Assembly: GCA_050084985.1 (NCBI GenBank)
Contig: JBITNC010000002.1
Span: 6,014,001-6,078,000, forward strand
Reading direction: 5' to 3'
From: Nageia nagi
Lineage: Eukaryota; Pinophyta
DNA: 64,000 bases
Notes under the pieces: model-generated
What the model saw: only the letters and a program-made list of their open reading frames with translations
Databases searched by the model: none
Told to the model about the DNA's origin: nothing
Translations under genes and position numbers: made by a program
Part shown: positions 19,401 to 28,911 of the stretch, one piece after another
Layout of the letters: each line of letters starts with the position of its first letter
Numbering within the stretch: the first letter of the stretch is position 1

Positions 19401-22136
19401 TAGCATTCAGGATATTTCTTTGGGATTTTGTTTTAGGGTAAAAAAATGTTGTTTTTATTTAATATAGGAATTCAGCATTCATATGGAAGAAGAATGTTGA
19501 ATTAAAAGAGGATTCTTTTGATCAGGTTGGGTAGAAGGCAATTGTCCATGTACTTGTGCAACAAATATGAAACTTGGAATAGATGAACAGGTTTTATTGT
19601 TTGTATCTAATATGAAATACGCAACTAAAGAATTTCTTATAATAGTTTGGTTTACTTGTAAATGTGATGTTCCCAAATTTTCCTTGTTCCAAATTATTAG
19701 CCAATTATGCAACAAATTAAGAAATGAACAAGAAATGAGGAAACAATGCCAAAAATACCTAAACGCAGAAGCAAAATTTGAGAAATTACATTAATGATGG
19801 AGCAAGTACACGGAAAATATGGCCCAATAGGGCTGACGTTTGGCTCAAATGACCAGATCTAGGGTACAACATACTCCCAACTGCAACTGGAAAGCTGATG
19901 TTACACTGCTAGGGCCTTTAACCCTTGAGATGATGAACTGGATGGACTAAGGGTTTTCGTCCTTAGCCAAGATCTAATGAGGGTTTTGTCCCACTAAATC
20001 CTTCCCTTGCCGGGTTGCTGTCCAACAAGAGGCCCAAGAGTTGACTCCACACCACACTCCGAAGATAGAAGATGCCAAATATGCTCAATGATGCTTTCTC
20101 GATGCTGTGTTAGGCCAATATACAGGTAACACCTCAATATGGACGCCTAGACCATGCCTAGGGATCCATAAGGATGTGGCGCCTCACTCCATGCTCATGA
20201 ATTAGCCTTGGGATCATGATAACTCATGCGCTCACCTCTAATCCTATGTTGGGGTCTTGGGATCCCCACAATCACACTTAATATGCAAATTACACTCTTA
20301 ACTAGCTCAAAGAGGGAGACATCCCACACTGGGGCTCACAAATGGTCCCTTGGATCCATAAATCCCCTATCCTGAGATTACAACCATGCCTAAGATACAT
20401 TAAAGTACTGTAACCTATAAAATCACACCTAAAAAGGAACGGCTATTAAAATGAAACATCACAGTAAATAAGGCTGAGAGTATTAGTGTTAGGTTGGGTG
20501 GGAATGAAAAGGCAACTATGAACCTGATGGCGTTGAAGACAAATCAGCTAAAAAGTGCACAATGAACACATTAGTCAAGTTCTGAAGGGGAGGATGAGTA
20601 GATAAAACTATTGCTTGTGCAAATAGATTATGTTGTGAAAAAGATGATTTCACAATGCTTATGTAAGTCATTTTTGTACAGAAAGAACTACGTTTGGCAA
20701 TGAATCAGATGTGTAGAATTCTGGTTATCAGTCTAGAGGAATTAAGAAAATGGGACCCAAGTAGTAGCGGTTATCTCCAACAAAGAAGATGACTTCAGAG
20801 GATTGACAATGTAATAGTGTCTAAGCTTAAACAAAAACATAATCATAAAGAGGATTGTTAATGATAACCATGGAAGTAGGATGAATATGATTATCATAAT
20901 TGTGTGGGGCTAACAAGGAAAACCTTTAATGGGAACCCCAGCTTTTCAGTGTTTGTACTTTATAGTCCTAATAGAGGAGATGCTAATGATAATCATGGAA
21001 GTAGGATGAATATGATAATCATAAATGGGTATGGGGCTAACAAGGAGAACCTCTATTTCAACTTCTGTACTTTATACTTCTAAATCAAGCATCAGAATTT
21101 TTTGAGTAACTTGTATTGATACAAGTGCGAATGTGAATTTCATTAACAGTTTATAACATTTATTGTTTATGTAAACCTTAATTCTTGTGGTTAGTAGAAC
21201 ATTGAAATACTCCCATTGCAATTCTGTGATATCTTTGTTGATGTTTAGCTGTATTGAACTTGGAAGCTACATCATGATTGCAATTTTGTTCACAGCAAAC
21301 AGCTATTTCTTTAGGGTGCCCCTATTGAACTCTGGTGAATCTTAAACTGTCATGTAAGGTTGCTTGTTGATACATTGTTGGAAACAAGATTATATCTCTT
21401 AAGCTTTCGGTGTTGTATTGTTCAATTATTCGATTGATATATTTTAGGCCTCTTCATTTGAAGTTGGATATGTTTAGTAACCCTTGGTTTTGAACGAAAT
21501 GTATTCTGATAATTGTATTTTGGAGTTTTTTTAGTGCAACGTTTAGAGTGCCCAAGGTTGTTTGTTGATAATGGTTGCAAACAACAAAATTAGACCTCTT
21601 GAAACTTCCGATTTTGTATTGTTCAATTATTCCATTGATATATTTTAGGCCTCTTCATTTGAAGTTTGCTATGTTTACTAACCATTGGTTTTGTAAGAAA
21701 TGTGTTCTGATGATTGCATTTTAGAGGTTTTTAGTGCACCTTTGAGAATGCCCAATGTTTTATGACATGGATATATTGACTGAATAGTGTTCTGTATAGG
21801 AGAGTAAATAGATAATTGTCTAGTTTCTTGTTTCTGTTATAGTAAGCACTTAATAAAGTTGTTTGAACTGTGTTTGCTTAGTTCAAGCGGCATAATTCTC
21901 TTCTCTATGTGCAGGGCGATGTGTGGTTTGTACCAAACAAACAATGTGAACATTTTTCAAATGAAAATGTTTCTTCAAATCCTTTGGATGTGCTGCGAGA
22001 TCGGATAACAACTCTTGAAGAAACAGCATCCTTGTTGGCAAGAGGTTGTGCAAAAAAAGACACGTCATATGTTAGCAGCAAGCAGTCTGATTATGAGTTT
22101 TTCCTCAGTCGTGGGAGGCAAAGTCTGATTAGATGA
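4350..22136 (+). CDS. DUF789-domain protein, 12 exons, 1562 residues
   Basis: Exons 4350-4478, 4598-4648, 13003-13215, 14364-14436, 14587-14699, 14808-14945, 15059-15226, 15367-15410, 15521-18772, 18886-18990, 19153-19333 and 21915-22136 join in phase to 4689 nt including TGA. The C-terminal part (about residues 1190-1562) reads like the plant-specific DUF789 family: FEKVLYSVAP, YFVPFLSGIQLFGFSG (about 1276), LLYEYFESEQPQQRRPLLSK, LGDLHPASWFSVAWYPIYRI and AAFLTYHSLG. Known members in flowering plants, as I recall them, are 300-400 residues, so the ~1190-residue extension is unusual. It is rich in Ser, Asn and Cys and has a basic KKAVKKKRRKNKR stretch near 447, suggesting a nuclear protein. 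Biochemical function of DUF789 is not known to me. Start: first ATG after an in-frame stop at 4317. Least certain are exons 1-2 and whether intron 2 hides further exons. Confidence 0.85.
4598..4648 (+). CDS. DUF789 gene exon 2 (residues 44-60)
   Basis: A 51-nt exon encoding VVLDPAAFLENWKKQIQ between a T-rich acceptor (...TTTTGTAG) and a CAG|GTGTGA donor. The peptide is clearly protein-like and phase 0 on both sides. Confidence 0.6.
6756..7270. repeat. Three-copy tandem repeat in intron 2
   Basis: Three direct copies, each with 'tatagctctcaaattgtg' (starting near 6850, 7037 and 7181), 'gtggaagtt.tgtagt.ag.tcata' and 'cc agcctg.tta.ata'. Spacing is about 187 and 144 bp, so the third copy is shortened. 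The open frame at 6806-7096 arises from the repeat. Confidence 0.8.
8207..8757. repeat. Two-copy tandem duplication in intron 2
   Basis: Copies start at 8207 and 8459 ('tatattttcacaactc.tta') and end in 'taagggcat'. The second copy carries a 36-bp extra segment around 8549-8583. Identity is high, so this is a relatively young duplication. Confidence 0.8.
8779..9255. repeat. Second two-copy duplication in intron 2
   Basis: 'ccttatctatctct' begins at about 8836 and 9102, followed in both by 'actgtttactttgggcttg' and 'caggaata.actaaa'. The offset is about 266 bp. Confidence 0.7.
9255..9281. repeat. (AAAG)n microsatellite
   Basis: About six AAAG units directly after the preceding duplication. 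Confidence 0.9.
9664..10404. repeat. Tandem array of seven imperfect hairpins
   Basis: Seven units near 9664, 9779, 9893, 10004, 10137, 10282 and 10355. Each has a 45-50 nt palindrome built on GGCGCATG...CATGCGCC arms, with 'AAAAGACAAAATCTTGTCTTTT' type inner arms (quoted in part). Most units are spaced 111-133 bp. Unit 4 has perfect 9-bp outer arms TGGCGCATG (10004-10012) and CATGCGCCA (10045-10053). The open frames across it on both strands come from the repeat and are not genes. Confidence 0.85.
10513..10800 (+). other. Unidentified open frame inside the intron-2 insertion
   Basis: Open from after a TAA at 10510-10512 to TGA at 10798-10800, about 95 codons. Protein-like in composition (TTIWEADEVVAEVRHLL, YMLRAHAWKVEMQKLVDEVE), with no motif I know. 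The first ATG is internal (about 10597). It may be a fragment of an element protein; splicing into the DUF789 transcript is not suggested by flanking sites. Confidence 0.3.
12752..12970. repeat. 110-bp tandem duplication next to exon 3
   Basis: Two copies (from 12752 and 12862), each with 'ttttaatatgttctctatt' and ending 'atgatgatt/acgatgatt'. The preceding 'agttcttagaattagattg' recurs at about 13709-13728 in intron 3. Confidence 0.8.
13003..13215 (+). CDS. DUF789 gene exon 3 (residues 61-131)
   Basis: Follows TTGCAG and ends CCTGAG|GTTATT. Encodes GKHNIPVHQQRL...WSCATQEQ...LVTCLQSWQAILRSEKC...LLNPE. Phase 0 at both ends. It lies immediately right of a 110-bp tandem duplication in intron 2. 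Confidence 0.8.
14364..14436 (+). CDS. DUF789 gene exon 4
   Basis: 73 nt, acceptor CTTGTAG, donor GGAA|GTAAGT. Encodes IFTESDKLPSDLKSKTAEEI then RDLG, ending phase 1. Confidence 0.75.
14587..14699 (+). CDS. DUF789 gene exon 5
   Basis: Acceptor TTCACAG, donor ATCAAG|GTCAAC. Encodes IPCSVYYLSFSKCILAAQSQ, then RCQEAADNCKNITNLCIK. A second AG at 14595-14596 would change frame and give unlike-protein text, so the first was chosen. Confidence 0.75.
14808..14945 (+). CDS. DUF789 gene exon 6
   Basis: 138 nt, acceptor TCTGTAG, donor CAAACT|GTAAGA. Encodes VDQEFQLKEFEVDLYGRLSK and onward to MLEQT. Phase 0 on both sides. Confidence 0.8.
15059..15226 (+). CDS. DUF789 gene exon 7
   Basis: 168 nt, acceptor GAGCAG, donor TCGAAG|GTAAGA. 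Encodes VQYRQGHKMRQSLVKRNNSG through GQNYYVPGSK. Phase 0. Confidence 0.8.
15367..15410 (+). CDS. DUF789 gene exon 8
   Basis: 44-nt microexon, acceptor AATACAG, donor ATGAG|GTGAGG. Encodes DQEITTRISSESEMR, phase 2 at its end, which the next exon completes. Confidence 0.7.
15521..18772 (+). CDS. DUF789 gene exon 9, the giant exon (residues 310-1394)
   Basis: 3252 nt, 69 percent of the coding sequence. Acceptor TATTCAG, donor TCGAA|GTAAGC. The first ~860 residues are low-complexity, with basic KKAVKKKRRKNKR near 447 and cysteine clusters such as VPCGCKCAVLKC. The last ~200 residues begin the DUF789 domain, with YFVPFLSGIQLFGFSG as its clearest motif. Reading through the donor gives a stop directly (AAG TAA), so splicing is needed for the rest of the domain. 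Confidence 0.9.
18886..18990 (+). CDS. DUF789 gene exon 10
   Basis: 105 nt, acceptor TTGCAG, donor TTCATG|GTTAAA. Encodes IKELIKSGAGSSRQAFGDRH to LGDLHPASW; the Trp codon is split with exon 11. Confidence 0.88.
19153..19333 (+). CDS. DUF789 gene exon 11
   Basis: 181 nt, acceptor TTTCAG. Encodes FSVAWYPIYRIPEGQFHAAF then LTYHSLGHFVH, the most conserved block of DUF789. The donor is CCCAG|GCAAGC, a GC donor in otherwise ideal context. Confidence 0.9.
20851..21095. repeat. Two-copy tandem duplication in intron 11
   Basis: 'catggaagtaggatgaatat' recurs at 20869 and 20993 with 'ggggctaacaagga.aacct' after each. Period about 124 bp. Confidence 0.85.
21357..21760. repeat. Two-copy tandem duplication in intron 11
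   Basis: Units from 21357 and 21553 share 'ttgtattgttcaattatt' and 'gatatattttaggcctcttc'. Period about 196 bp. Confidence 0.85.
21915..22136 (+). CDS. DUF789 gene exon 12, C terminus and stop
   Basis: 222 nt after ATGTGCAG, ending TGA at 22134-22136. Encodes GDVWFVPNKQCEHFSNENVS and ends YEFFLSRGRQSLIR. DUF789 proteins close with a similar 'W...LL..A..WL.......DY.FF' region, so the end is in the expected place. Confidence 0.85.
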   Translation, partial: GDVWFVPNKQCEHFSNENVSSNPLDVLRDRITTLEETASLLARGCAKKDTSYVSSKQSDYEFFLSRGRQSLIR

Positions 22137-23781
22137 TACTTACCATTTTTTCTTTAAATCTCAGCTGCACTATCTTATCTAGGGTGTTAGCTACGGAGAT
22201 GGTGCACCATCTAATAGTATAGTAATTCTTTCTGGCACACCATGCTGGAAGTTGTAACATAATCAAGGTTTTTGTCATTTTTGTAAAGTGTACAACACCA
22301 CTGATCATCCAGGAACCATTTTTTTCAGTCTTCTGGATTATGCTGCAAGAGTAGATACATGTAAAATTTTACTGTCTACTATGTTGCCAAGCATAATATT
22401 GCTGAGTTTTCTCTGGTCACTTGAGTTTTCCTCTCAAAATATTTATATTCAATATCTGCTTTTCTGAGCTGTATATGAATATATGCTGACAATTTCGTTT
22501 TTTTGATTGGAAAAGTAAAGACTTTGATCAATATCAGCAGAACTGTTTTCCATTGTACAGGTGCAATGTGTAACATATGCTAAATCTGTGGTATTATACT
22601 AGCTGTTCGATAAGCAAGCATTAATTGTTTTTTTCTAATTCCAAACCTTATATCACATGTAGAAATCGAAATTGCAGAATTATTGCTACTTGATATGGAA
22701 AATCTTGCATTGTTTTTGAATCTTGCAACATTACTTTTGATTGGAAATTTCTACCTATATTATTTTGATCATTGTTTATCCGAAGAACTACTATTTTTTT
22801 CTATGCCATGGAGGAAGTTTGTCCTAATGATTTGATGTCAAATACTCTTGGCAAAATATTCAAAATTGAGTTGTAGGATAGCAATGTAGTAGTTTTTACG
22901 TATTCAATCTGGGACTCTGCATACTATCTTGCCTTTTAGTTAGAATTACAAATGGTGTTAGAGAAGGCTTTTTAATTGACTCGTAGATTAAGGTTCCAAT
23001 AAGTTGGGTGACTGATAAGTGATTCTCTAGGTTCTGCCTGCTTCAAAGGGATAGTCCAAAATGTGTTTTTCAAGAAGTGTTTAAGCATGGATACCTTGTT
23101 CACGTGACTAGAAAATTTTAGTTGCGACTCATTGCAGAAAACACGACTTTTCCTGATCCATTTGAAACGCTTTGACTTGGATACGAGGGCATTTATTATT
23201 CTCTGCACTGTGGTACTTTGGTTTCTCTAGAGCTAGAGGTTGCAGCAAAACAAGCTAGATTAAGTCCAAGTATCTGCCAGAAAAGATGGATGGAATCTTA
23301 TGTGGCACATTAGTAGAGTGGATAATTAGATATTTTATAGTGAGCATTCTGGAAATTATGATAGACCTAAAGATAGCATGTTCATAAGAAATAAATTGAC
23401 TCATCAAAATTAAAAAACAACTTCCTAACTGAGAATGAATTGTATTTAGATGGGATATGGCAGATAGCAACCTAGAGGAAGCCTTAACAACAGTGCAAAG
23501 TAACCTTGGCAAGAAATTTGATAGGGGAAACTGCAGGAAACGACATAACTAGATGAATGAAGAAGCAATGAAGGCAAATTGAACCTAGACATCAAACATT
23601 TGATCAAAGACGAGCATAAGCAAAGGTCACGTAATCTTTTGTATTGACTGTTCAGATTTTGCTGGAACAAGTTAAAGAGCAATCTAATATCAGTTATTTT
23701 AGCTAATGAATAAACTATGGACACTTGTAATTGTAGTGGTACTAGAAAAAAAGGAGAGCAGCAATGGCATTAAGTTTTCTT
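22137..23781. other. Gene-free stretch after the DUF789 gene
   Basis: AT-rich. The first few hundred bases should hold the 3' UTR. I see no AATAAA shortly after the stop and no coding frame with a recognisable domain; frames at 22972-23724 (-) look like chance. Confidence 0.5.
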
Positions 23782-25114
23782 TGAAGGAACAAATATTGGG
23801 TGCTTTATGTTGATGGAAATTGAGTAATATGTACACTCATGGACTATTCAACTAAAGTATATCATAAACATGTTAACATAGTAATCTGATCTCCAGAGTA
23901 GGTCGGTTCCTTATTCATTAGATGCAAATAAAAAGTGCATATAATAGGAAAGAAATGAAAGAGAATAGAATGTGAGGAATAAAACAAAAGAGATAGGGAG
24001 CAAGAGCAAAGCAAAAGAGGCAGATCATTGGTTCAATGTAGGTTTTCACATAGCGTGAAACTTTGGCAAGAATCTAGTGTAGCAACCATGGTGTAAGCTT
24101 TCATTCTTTAAATTATTCTTCAGTTTAACTCTTTCATATAAATAGATAGTTATATCAACAACTTGTTATTGTTCAGGAAATATCCATTACTTACCACAGT
24201 ATAACCAAATTAAGAATGATAACATCACGTTGGACAAGAAAGGTCAAGATGGCATTGTATAACTGATAGAACAAAAGGTCTTTGAAAACAAATACAAGAG
24301 GCAATACTAGGGATTTCTTTTGTTACATCTTATATCATTGGTTTCCAGACCATCTGATTTGAAAGTTCTTTTTATTTTTGTGATTGTTATTTTTTTTTGC
24401 ATCTTTGTAAGGTGAAGCAAATAACTCCGGAATATTTTAGTCTTACTTGTGACATCATCTTTTTTCGAACTCGTTCTTTTGGCCAAAATGGGCTTCGCTT
24501 TACTTTGTTGACATTACATTCTTTCGTGCTCCGGAATCAATTGACTTAGCTACTGCGGAACTTTTAGCACTACTTGCTAACATCATTGCTCCCGAGGTTC
24601 GGTTTTAGACGAGCCTCTACTCTGCTAACATCACTTTCTTTTATGTCTCAGAACACTTAGCCGTTGTGGAACTTTTAGCATTACCTGCTGACATCACTAC
24701 TCTCGGGGTTCGATTTTAGATGAGCCTCTACTTTGCTGACATCACTTCCTTTTATGTCATGGAACACTTGGCTGCTGTAGAACTTTTAGCATTACCTGTT
24801 GACGTCACTACTCCTGGGGTTTGGTTTTAGACAAGCCTCTACTCTGCTGACATCACTTCCTTTTATGTCTTGGAACACTTAGCTGCTGCGGAACTTTTAG
24901 CATTACCTATTGACGTCACTACTCCTGCGGTTTGGTTTTAGACGAGCCTTTACTCTGCTGACATCACTTCCTTTTATGTTCCGAAAATTGATATAATTAG
25001 TGCATTTTCACTTCAAAACTGTCCGGAAGCTTGCTGAAACACCCTTGTTTTTGACAAGTAAGAACAATACGTGCTGGGAATCCACTAAGGTGTTGGGCTA
25101 TGTATGCATATACA
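23782..25114 (-). repeat. Left (3') LTR of the gypsy element
   Basis: Matches 34994-36118 from 'tgatggaaattgag.aatat' (23812 / 35038) to 'gggctatgtatgcatataca'. It contains four clean 111-bp repeats. The left edge is uncertain: 'TGAAGGAAC' at 23782 is chosen because it parallels the TG at 34994. Confidence 0.75.
24558..25000. repeat. 111-bp tandem repeats in left LTR, with TGACGTCA sites
   Basis: 'gaacttttagca' recurs at 24558, 24669, 24780 and 24891, an exact 111-bp period. Each unit has 'gctgacatcact' and 'ttttatgt.' phrases. The last two units carry the palindrome TGACGTCA (24800-24807, 24911-24918), the core bound by plant bZIP/TGA factors; the first two have ACATCA there. A fifth, degenerate unit may lie at 24440-24540. 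Confidence 0.85.
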
Positions 25115-25133
25115 TTTTGGCGACATCTATGGG
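25115..25133 (+). other. PBS-like motif facing the wrong way
   Basis: TTTTGGCGACATCTATGGG follows the left LTR on the + strand. It resembles the post-LTR primer-site text of plant gypsy elements and the motif at 34975-34993 in opposite orientation. In a minus-strand element a polypurine tract is expected here, and none is visible. Confidence 0.4.
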
Positions 25134-28100
25134 AAAATTTCGATTTTCATATAAGACATTTTGGATCCAGCACAAAACTTTGGAAAGGGAGAGGGACCAA
25201 GCTTCAATTCTGTAAACTTAAAAATTGTTGAACCTTTCCCCAATTCACGTGTTCCGGAGAAGTTTTTTAACTTTGATTGAGCTAAAGCTACAATGTTCAA
25301 AACTTCATAAGATGTTTGCCCATGTTTTTGCAACAATTGCCGTAAACCAACCCCAACCTGTGCCCAAGAATCAAAGAGTTTTAACAAATTTGCCTCGTCA
25401 AAAGAAGATAGCAGTGCTTCCACGTCATCAGCTTGCTCACTAATTTTTTGAATATTTTCTAAGAATTCTGATTCCGAGATCGGTGAGTCATCAATCCTCC
25501 ATAATTTTGGGACTCCCAATGTGGATAATTTTTTCAGCTCTATCTTGAGAGTCTATTCCTTGCACTTGATTTAACACACTGTTTGTGATATCTTGATAGA
25601 CCCATTTTTCTCGCATTGGGTAATTGATTGCTGCCATGAGTTCAACTCAGTCTTCAATATTTAGGACTTGTAAACCTTCATTGGAAATTTTATTTAGTTT
25701 TTTGTTTACCCTCTTGGCTTCCTCTTATATAGGAAAGAGGATACTCTCACTCCTACTAACATCTACTTCAAGCCATTTCAGTTCCAATAAACACATTTCC
25801 ACATGGTTCCTGAGATGAATCAAGACCTTGATTTCTTGGGACCTTTGTTTCCAAAATTTTGCCGTTATGGTTAGCAAGAATCCTTAACCACTTTGTACTT
25901 GCTCATGCTCTATTGTAATTGAGCTATATTGGCATTTAAATTATCAATGATTGGATCTTTTGATGCAACTTTTTCCATCCTTGTGGCTATTTTCGCATCT
26001 TTTTCGATCATAAGGATGCTATCAATAGGAGCCAAAGCTAAATTTGCTCTCAAAATAGCTACATCATTATCGGTAACTTTTAGCTTGATATTTTGTATAG
26101 CCAACTGCTTCTTTATCGCTTCATGAGCTTTTTGAACTTTGTTATACTCGGCTTCCAATTTGGTTAACTCTGATATGTTCAAGTCTACAGTAGTTTGCAA
26201 TAGCTCATTCTTGTTGCTCTGAGGAATGCTTCTCATGTTTATTTTCACCTGGGTGTTTATGGAAGTTAAATCACTTTGCCCTTCCTGGAGATCCTGGGCT
26301 ATAGCCATCTTTAGCACTTTATTTTTTGAATCTATAGAAGTCTGGAGCCTTACTAGATTATTCGACATTGGGATTTTCTTCAATTGCCTCTACATCCATT
26401 CTTCTTGGTTGCTCTTCATTTGTTGGTATTGTTGCATAATACCGTCAATAGACACCTGCTGCTAGATATAATGATGAATGAAACCCAAATCCTAGGAGAT
26501 GGAGGCCAAAACTTATTTTGCTGGTGTTGTAAGATTGGCTTGGCTAGAACTTAGGCCGCTGCTATTGATGGGATTTACTAGGAATGGTGGAGGTGATGAT
26601 GGTATAGTGATGATGTTAGTGAGAGGAGTAACAAGGGAAATTGATGTAGAATGAGTAGGTTTATGCCATTGGGAAGGTAGAGGTAACACCGAAATTGGTT
26701 GTGTGGTGGGTGTTAGAGAGGTTGTCACAGTTGTAGAAAGGGGAACTTGAGTAGAAATGGGTGAGACAACTTGAACAGAAACTGGTATGATAGAGTTCAT
26801 AGCAGAGGTATTTGAAAGAGAAGTAGGAGAAAAAGAAAGCATACTTGTGGGAGCAAGTGTCCTCCTCTTCTTTTTAGGTGAAAGGGGAGCCTTATGAGCT
26901 TTCTTCTTCGCTGTATACACTTGTCACCCTTTTGGTGTCTCATGTATAGCTTGGAAGGTAGCCTCTCTAACCTCTTCTTCAACTTGCTTTTCTTGGCTAA
27001 TCCTTTGGGCTTCTGGTTGATCTTCTTCTTCTTCTTCATCATCACTTTTAGGATAATTTTCAATAGGGTCGTCTGAAGGGTGTTCCATCTTCCACATATC
27101 TTCGAACACATCGTGGAGGTTGAACACAAGGGGAGTGAATTTGTTCCCCGATTCAATTTGGTATTGGTTAAATGCAACATTTTTCTCTTCACTCCACTTA
27201 AGCCTTCTCAATATAGCCAAAAGATTTTTTTGGAATTGAATCTGTCCTTGGATTAAAAGCTGCTTTCTTTTCATAAAAATTCATCCATGATGATAGCATA
27301 TCTTTAGCAATCAAATACATAGGCATCGTTTTATCTTTCTCTCTCGGATTTGTCCATTTATCTAACTCTAGTTTAGCTTACGCTTTGAAGCTAGGAGGAT
27401 TGAGCTGATTTTTCAACCTTTTACCAAACACGTCTTCAGGATCGTATAACCTATATTGATTGATCCTTTTCAATTTCAACCTGAGCAGCTTCTCCTTTAG
27501 TTGGTCACCTCCTCCTCTACTTTGAAGTACCAAGTCATGCACCTTGTGAGGTAGAGCATAAACCAATCTCTTCTTAGCTGTAGCTCCGTATTTGGCATCT
27601 ACATAGTCTATTTGCCTTCTGTACTCCATACTGAAGATCCAATCAGTGACATGTATAAGCAATAAGAAAGGGGCACCAGTAAAACCATGAAGTTTGACAA
27701 ATGTTCCCTCTTCAATGAAGAACCAATCTCTAGTCTCACCATGAGGCATCCAAAGATATTATTTTGATGCTTGCGATAGCCTTGGAATTTCAGGAATGAA
27801 CAAACTCATGGTCAAAACTAAGAAATTTTCCACAAAACCATAGTAATCGATCGATGACCTTACTTTCTCAGTTCATTTATCCACAGACCTGAGGGACCCA
27901 TCTCCTTCATGCTTAATTAAGGTCAACTTTTTGAAGAATCTTGAATTTTGATGGATTAACAACCAAACAATATATGATGCATATGCAAAGTGAGAACCTT
28001 GATCAATTTCTTCTAGTTATTCTGAAATCCTATCTGAAATAGCAACAACCTAATCATAAATGGTGGGAGTATTTAGATGAGAGATTTGGTAGGCTATTGC

Positions 28101-28510
28101 GAGCTTTGCCAATGAAATATATTTATTTGACCTTTCCCTAGTTGCTACTAACAACATAGATAACAACAATTGCAAATGCGAGGAAAAATTGGATAAAAAC
28201 ACTTCAAAATTTGAAACTTCTAGGAAATTTACAGCACCTTCCACATTCATGTTTAACCAAGACAGGATATTCGTCCTCATGTTTGAGCTTGATCTTATAT
28301 CCCAATTTATCAAGATAGGGAAAGAAAATGGGGCAAGTGGATTAAAAGTGCTAGCTAAAGATGCGAGGTCTAGGCTGAGAATTACCCTTCCTTGTAAGTT
28401 TCTTATGACCCTCATTGTAGGATCAAATGCCCTTTTGATTAGCTCTATCAATTCTGGTATTGGAAAACATCTATGGGGAATAAAATACATAAGCCTCGAT
28501 CCCATTAGTG
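25127..28510 (-). pseudogene. ORF-X: uncharacterised third coding region of the gypsy element
   Basis: Between the end of pol and the 3' LTR, same strand, broken into open blocks 28505-28050, 27749-27378, 27274-26924, 26920-26513, 26383-25910 and 25519-25127. Recognisable character in order: a globular first part (MGSRLMYFIPHRCFPIPEL; RVIRNLQGRVILSLDLASLA), a second part (DWFFIEEGTFVKLHGFTGAP; KKRLVYALPHKVHDLV), an acidic run (DDEEEEED), a Ser/Thr/Pro-rich linker, a coiled coil (KLEAEYNKVQKAHEAIKKQL) and a C-terminal domain (SPISESEFLENIQKISEQAD). I see no signal peptide or membrane segment, so an envelope protein is not supported by sequence although it holds that position. Not recognised. 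A related copy lies at 63180-64000. Confidence 0.6.
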
Positions 28511-28911
28511 TGTGAACGATATGATTAAATCCAAAAATAGGACACTTACCTTTTGCGGTGCCCTTTGGATTCTTGTTCTAAGTCGTTATTTTAGTGTCCC
28601 ATAGCAACTTCATTGAATCTACAACCCTTTTGACTACCCTTCATGAAGTTGACACCATATTCCTTTCAGATTGCACTTCCAAGTATACTATGCTTCGACT
28701 TAATGATTCTGAACGATGCTTTGCGTTTCTTGGCTCTGTTGAAGACTAAGAATTTAGATAATTACTACTCTTCAAAAGCTCTGGAGTTTGTATGTTTTAA
28801 AATGTGCTGCCTTCACTACTTTTATGCTTAAATTCCCATGCCTCACATTTGCTTTTTCAATCGTGCGATATAATTGCTGTATCATTTGCATTAATAACTG
28901 ATTTGATACTT

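Larger units (their letters stand above)
19334..21914 (+). other. Intron 11, a GC-AG intron with two tandem duplications
   Basis: Donor CAG|GCAAGC, acceptor GTGCAG|G. Between 19840 and 20420 lies moderately GC-rich text of unknown origin. 20851-21095 and 21357-21760 are two-copy tandem duplications. No coding frame is supported; the frame at 19567-19794 shows no domain. Confidence 0.7.

Noticed and set aside
24558-25000. CRISPR-like array
   Set aside because: Units are 111 bp with no short repeat/unique spacer pattern; it is a tandem repeat in a plant LTR.
25910-28510. Envelope protein in the gypsy element
   Set aside because: Position fits, but no signal peptide, membrane segment or cleavage site is visible in any block.
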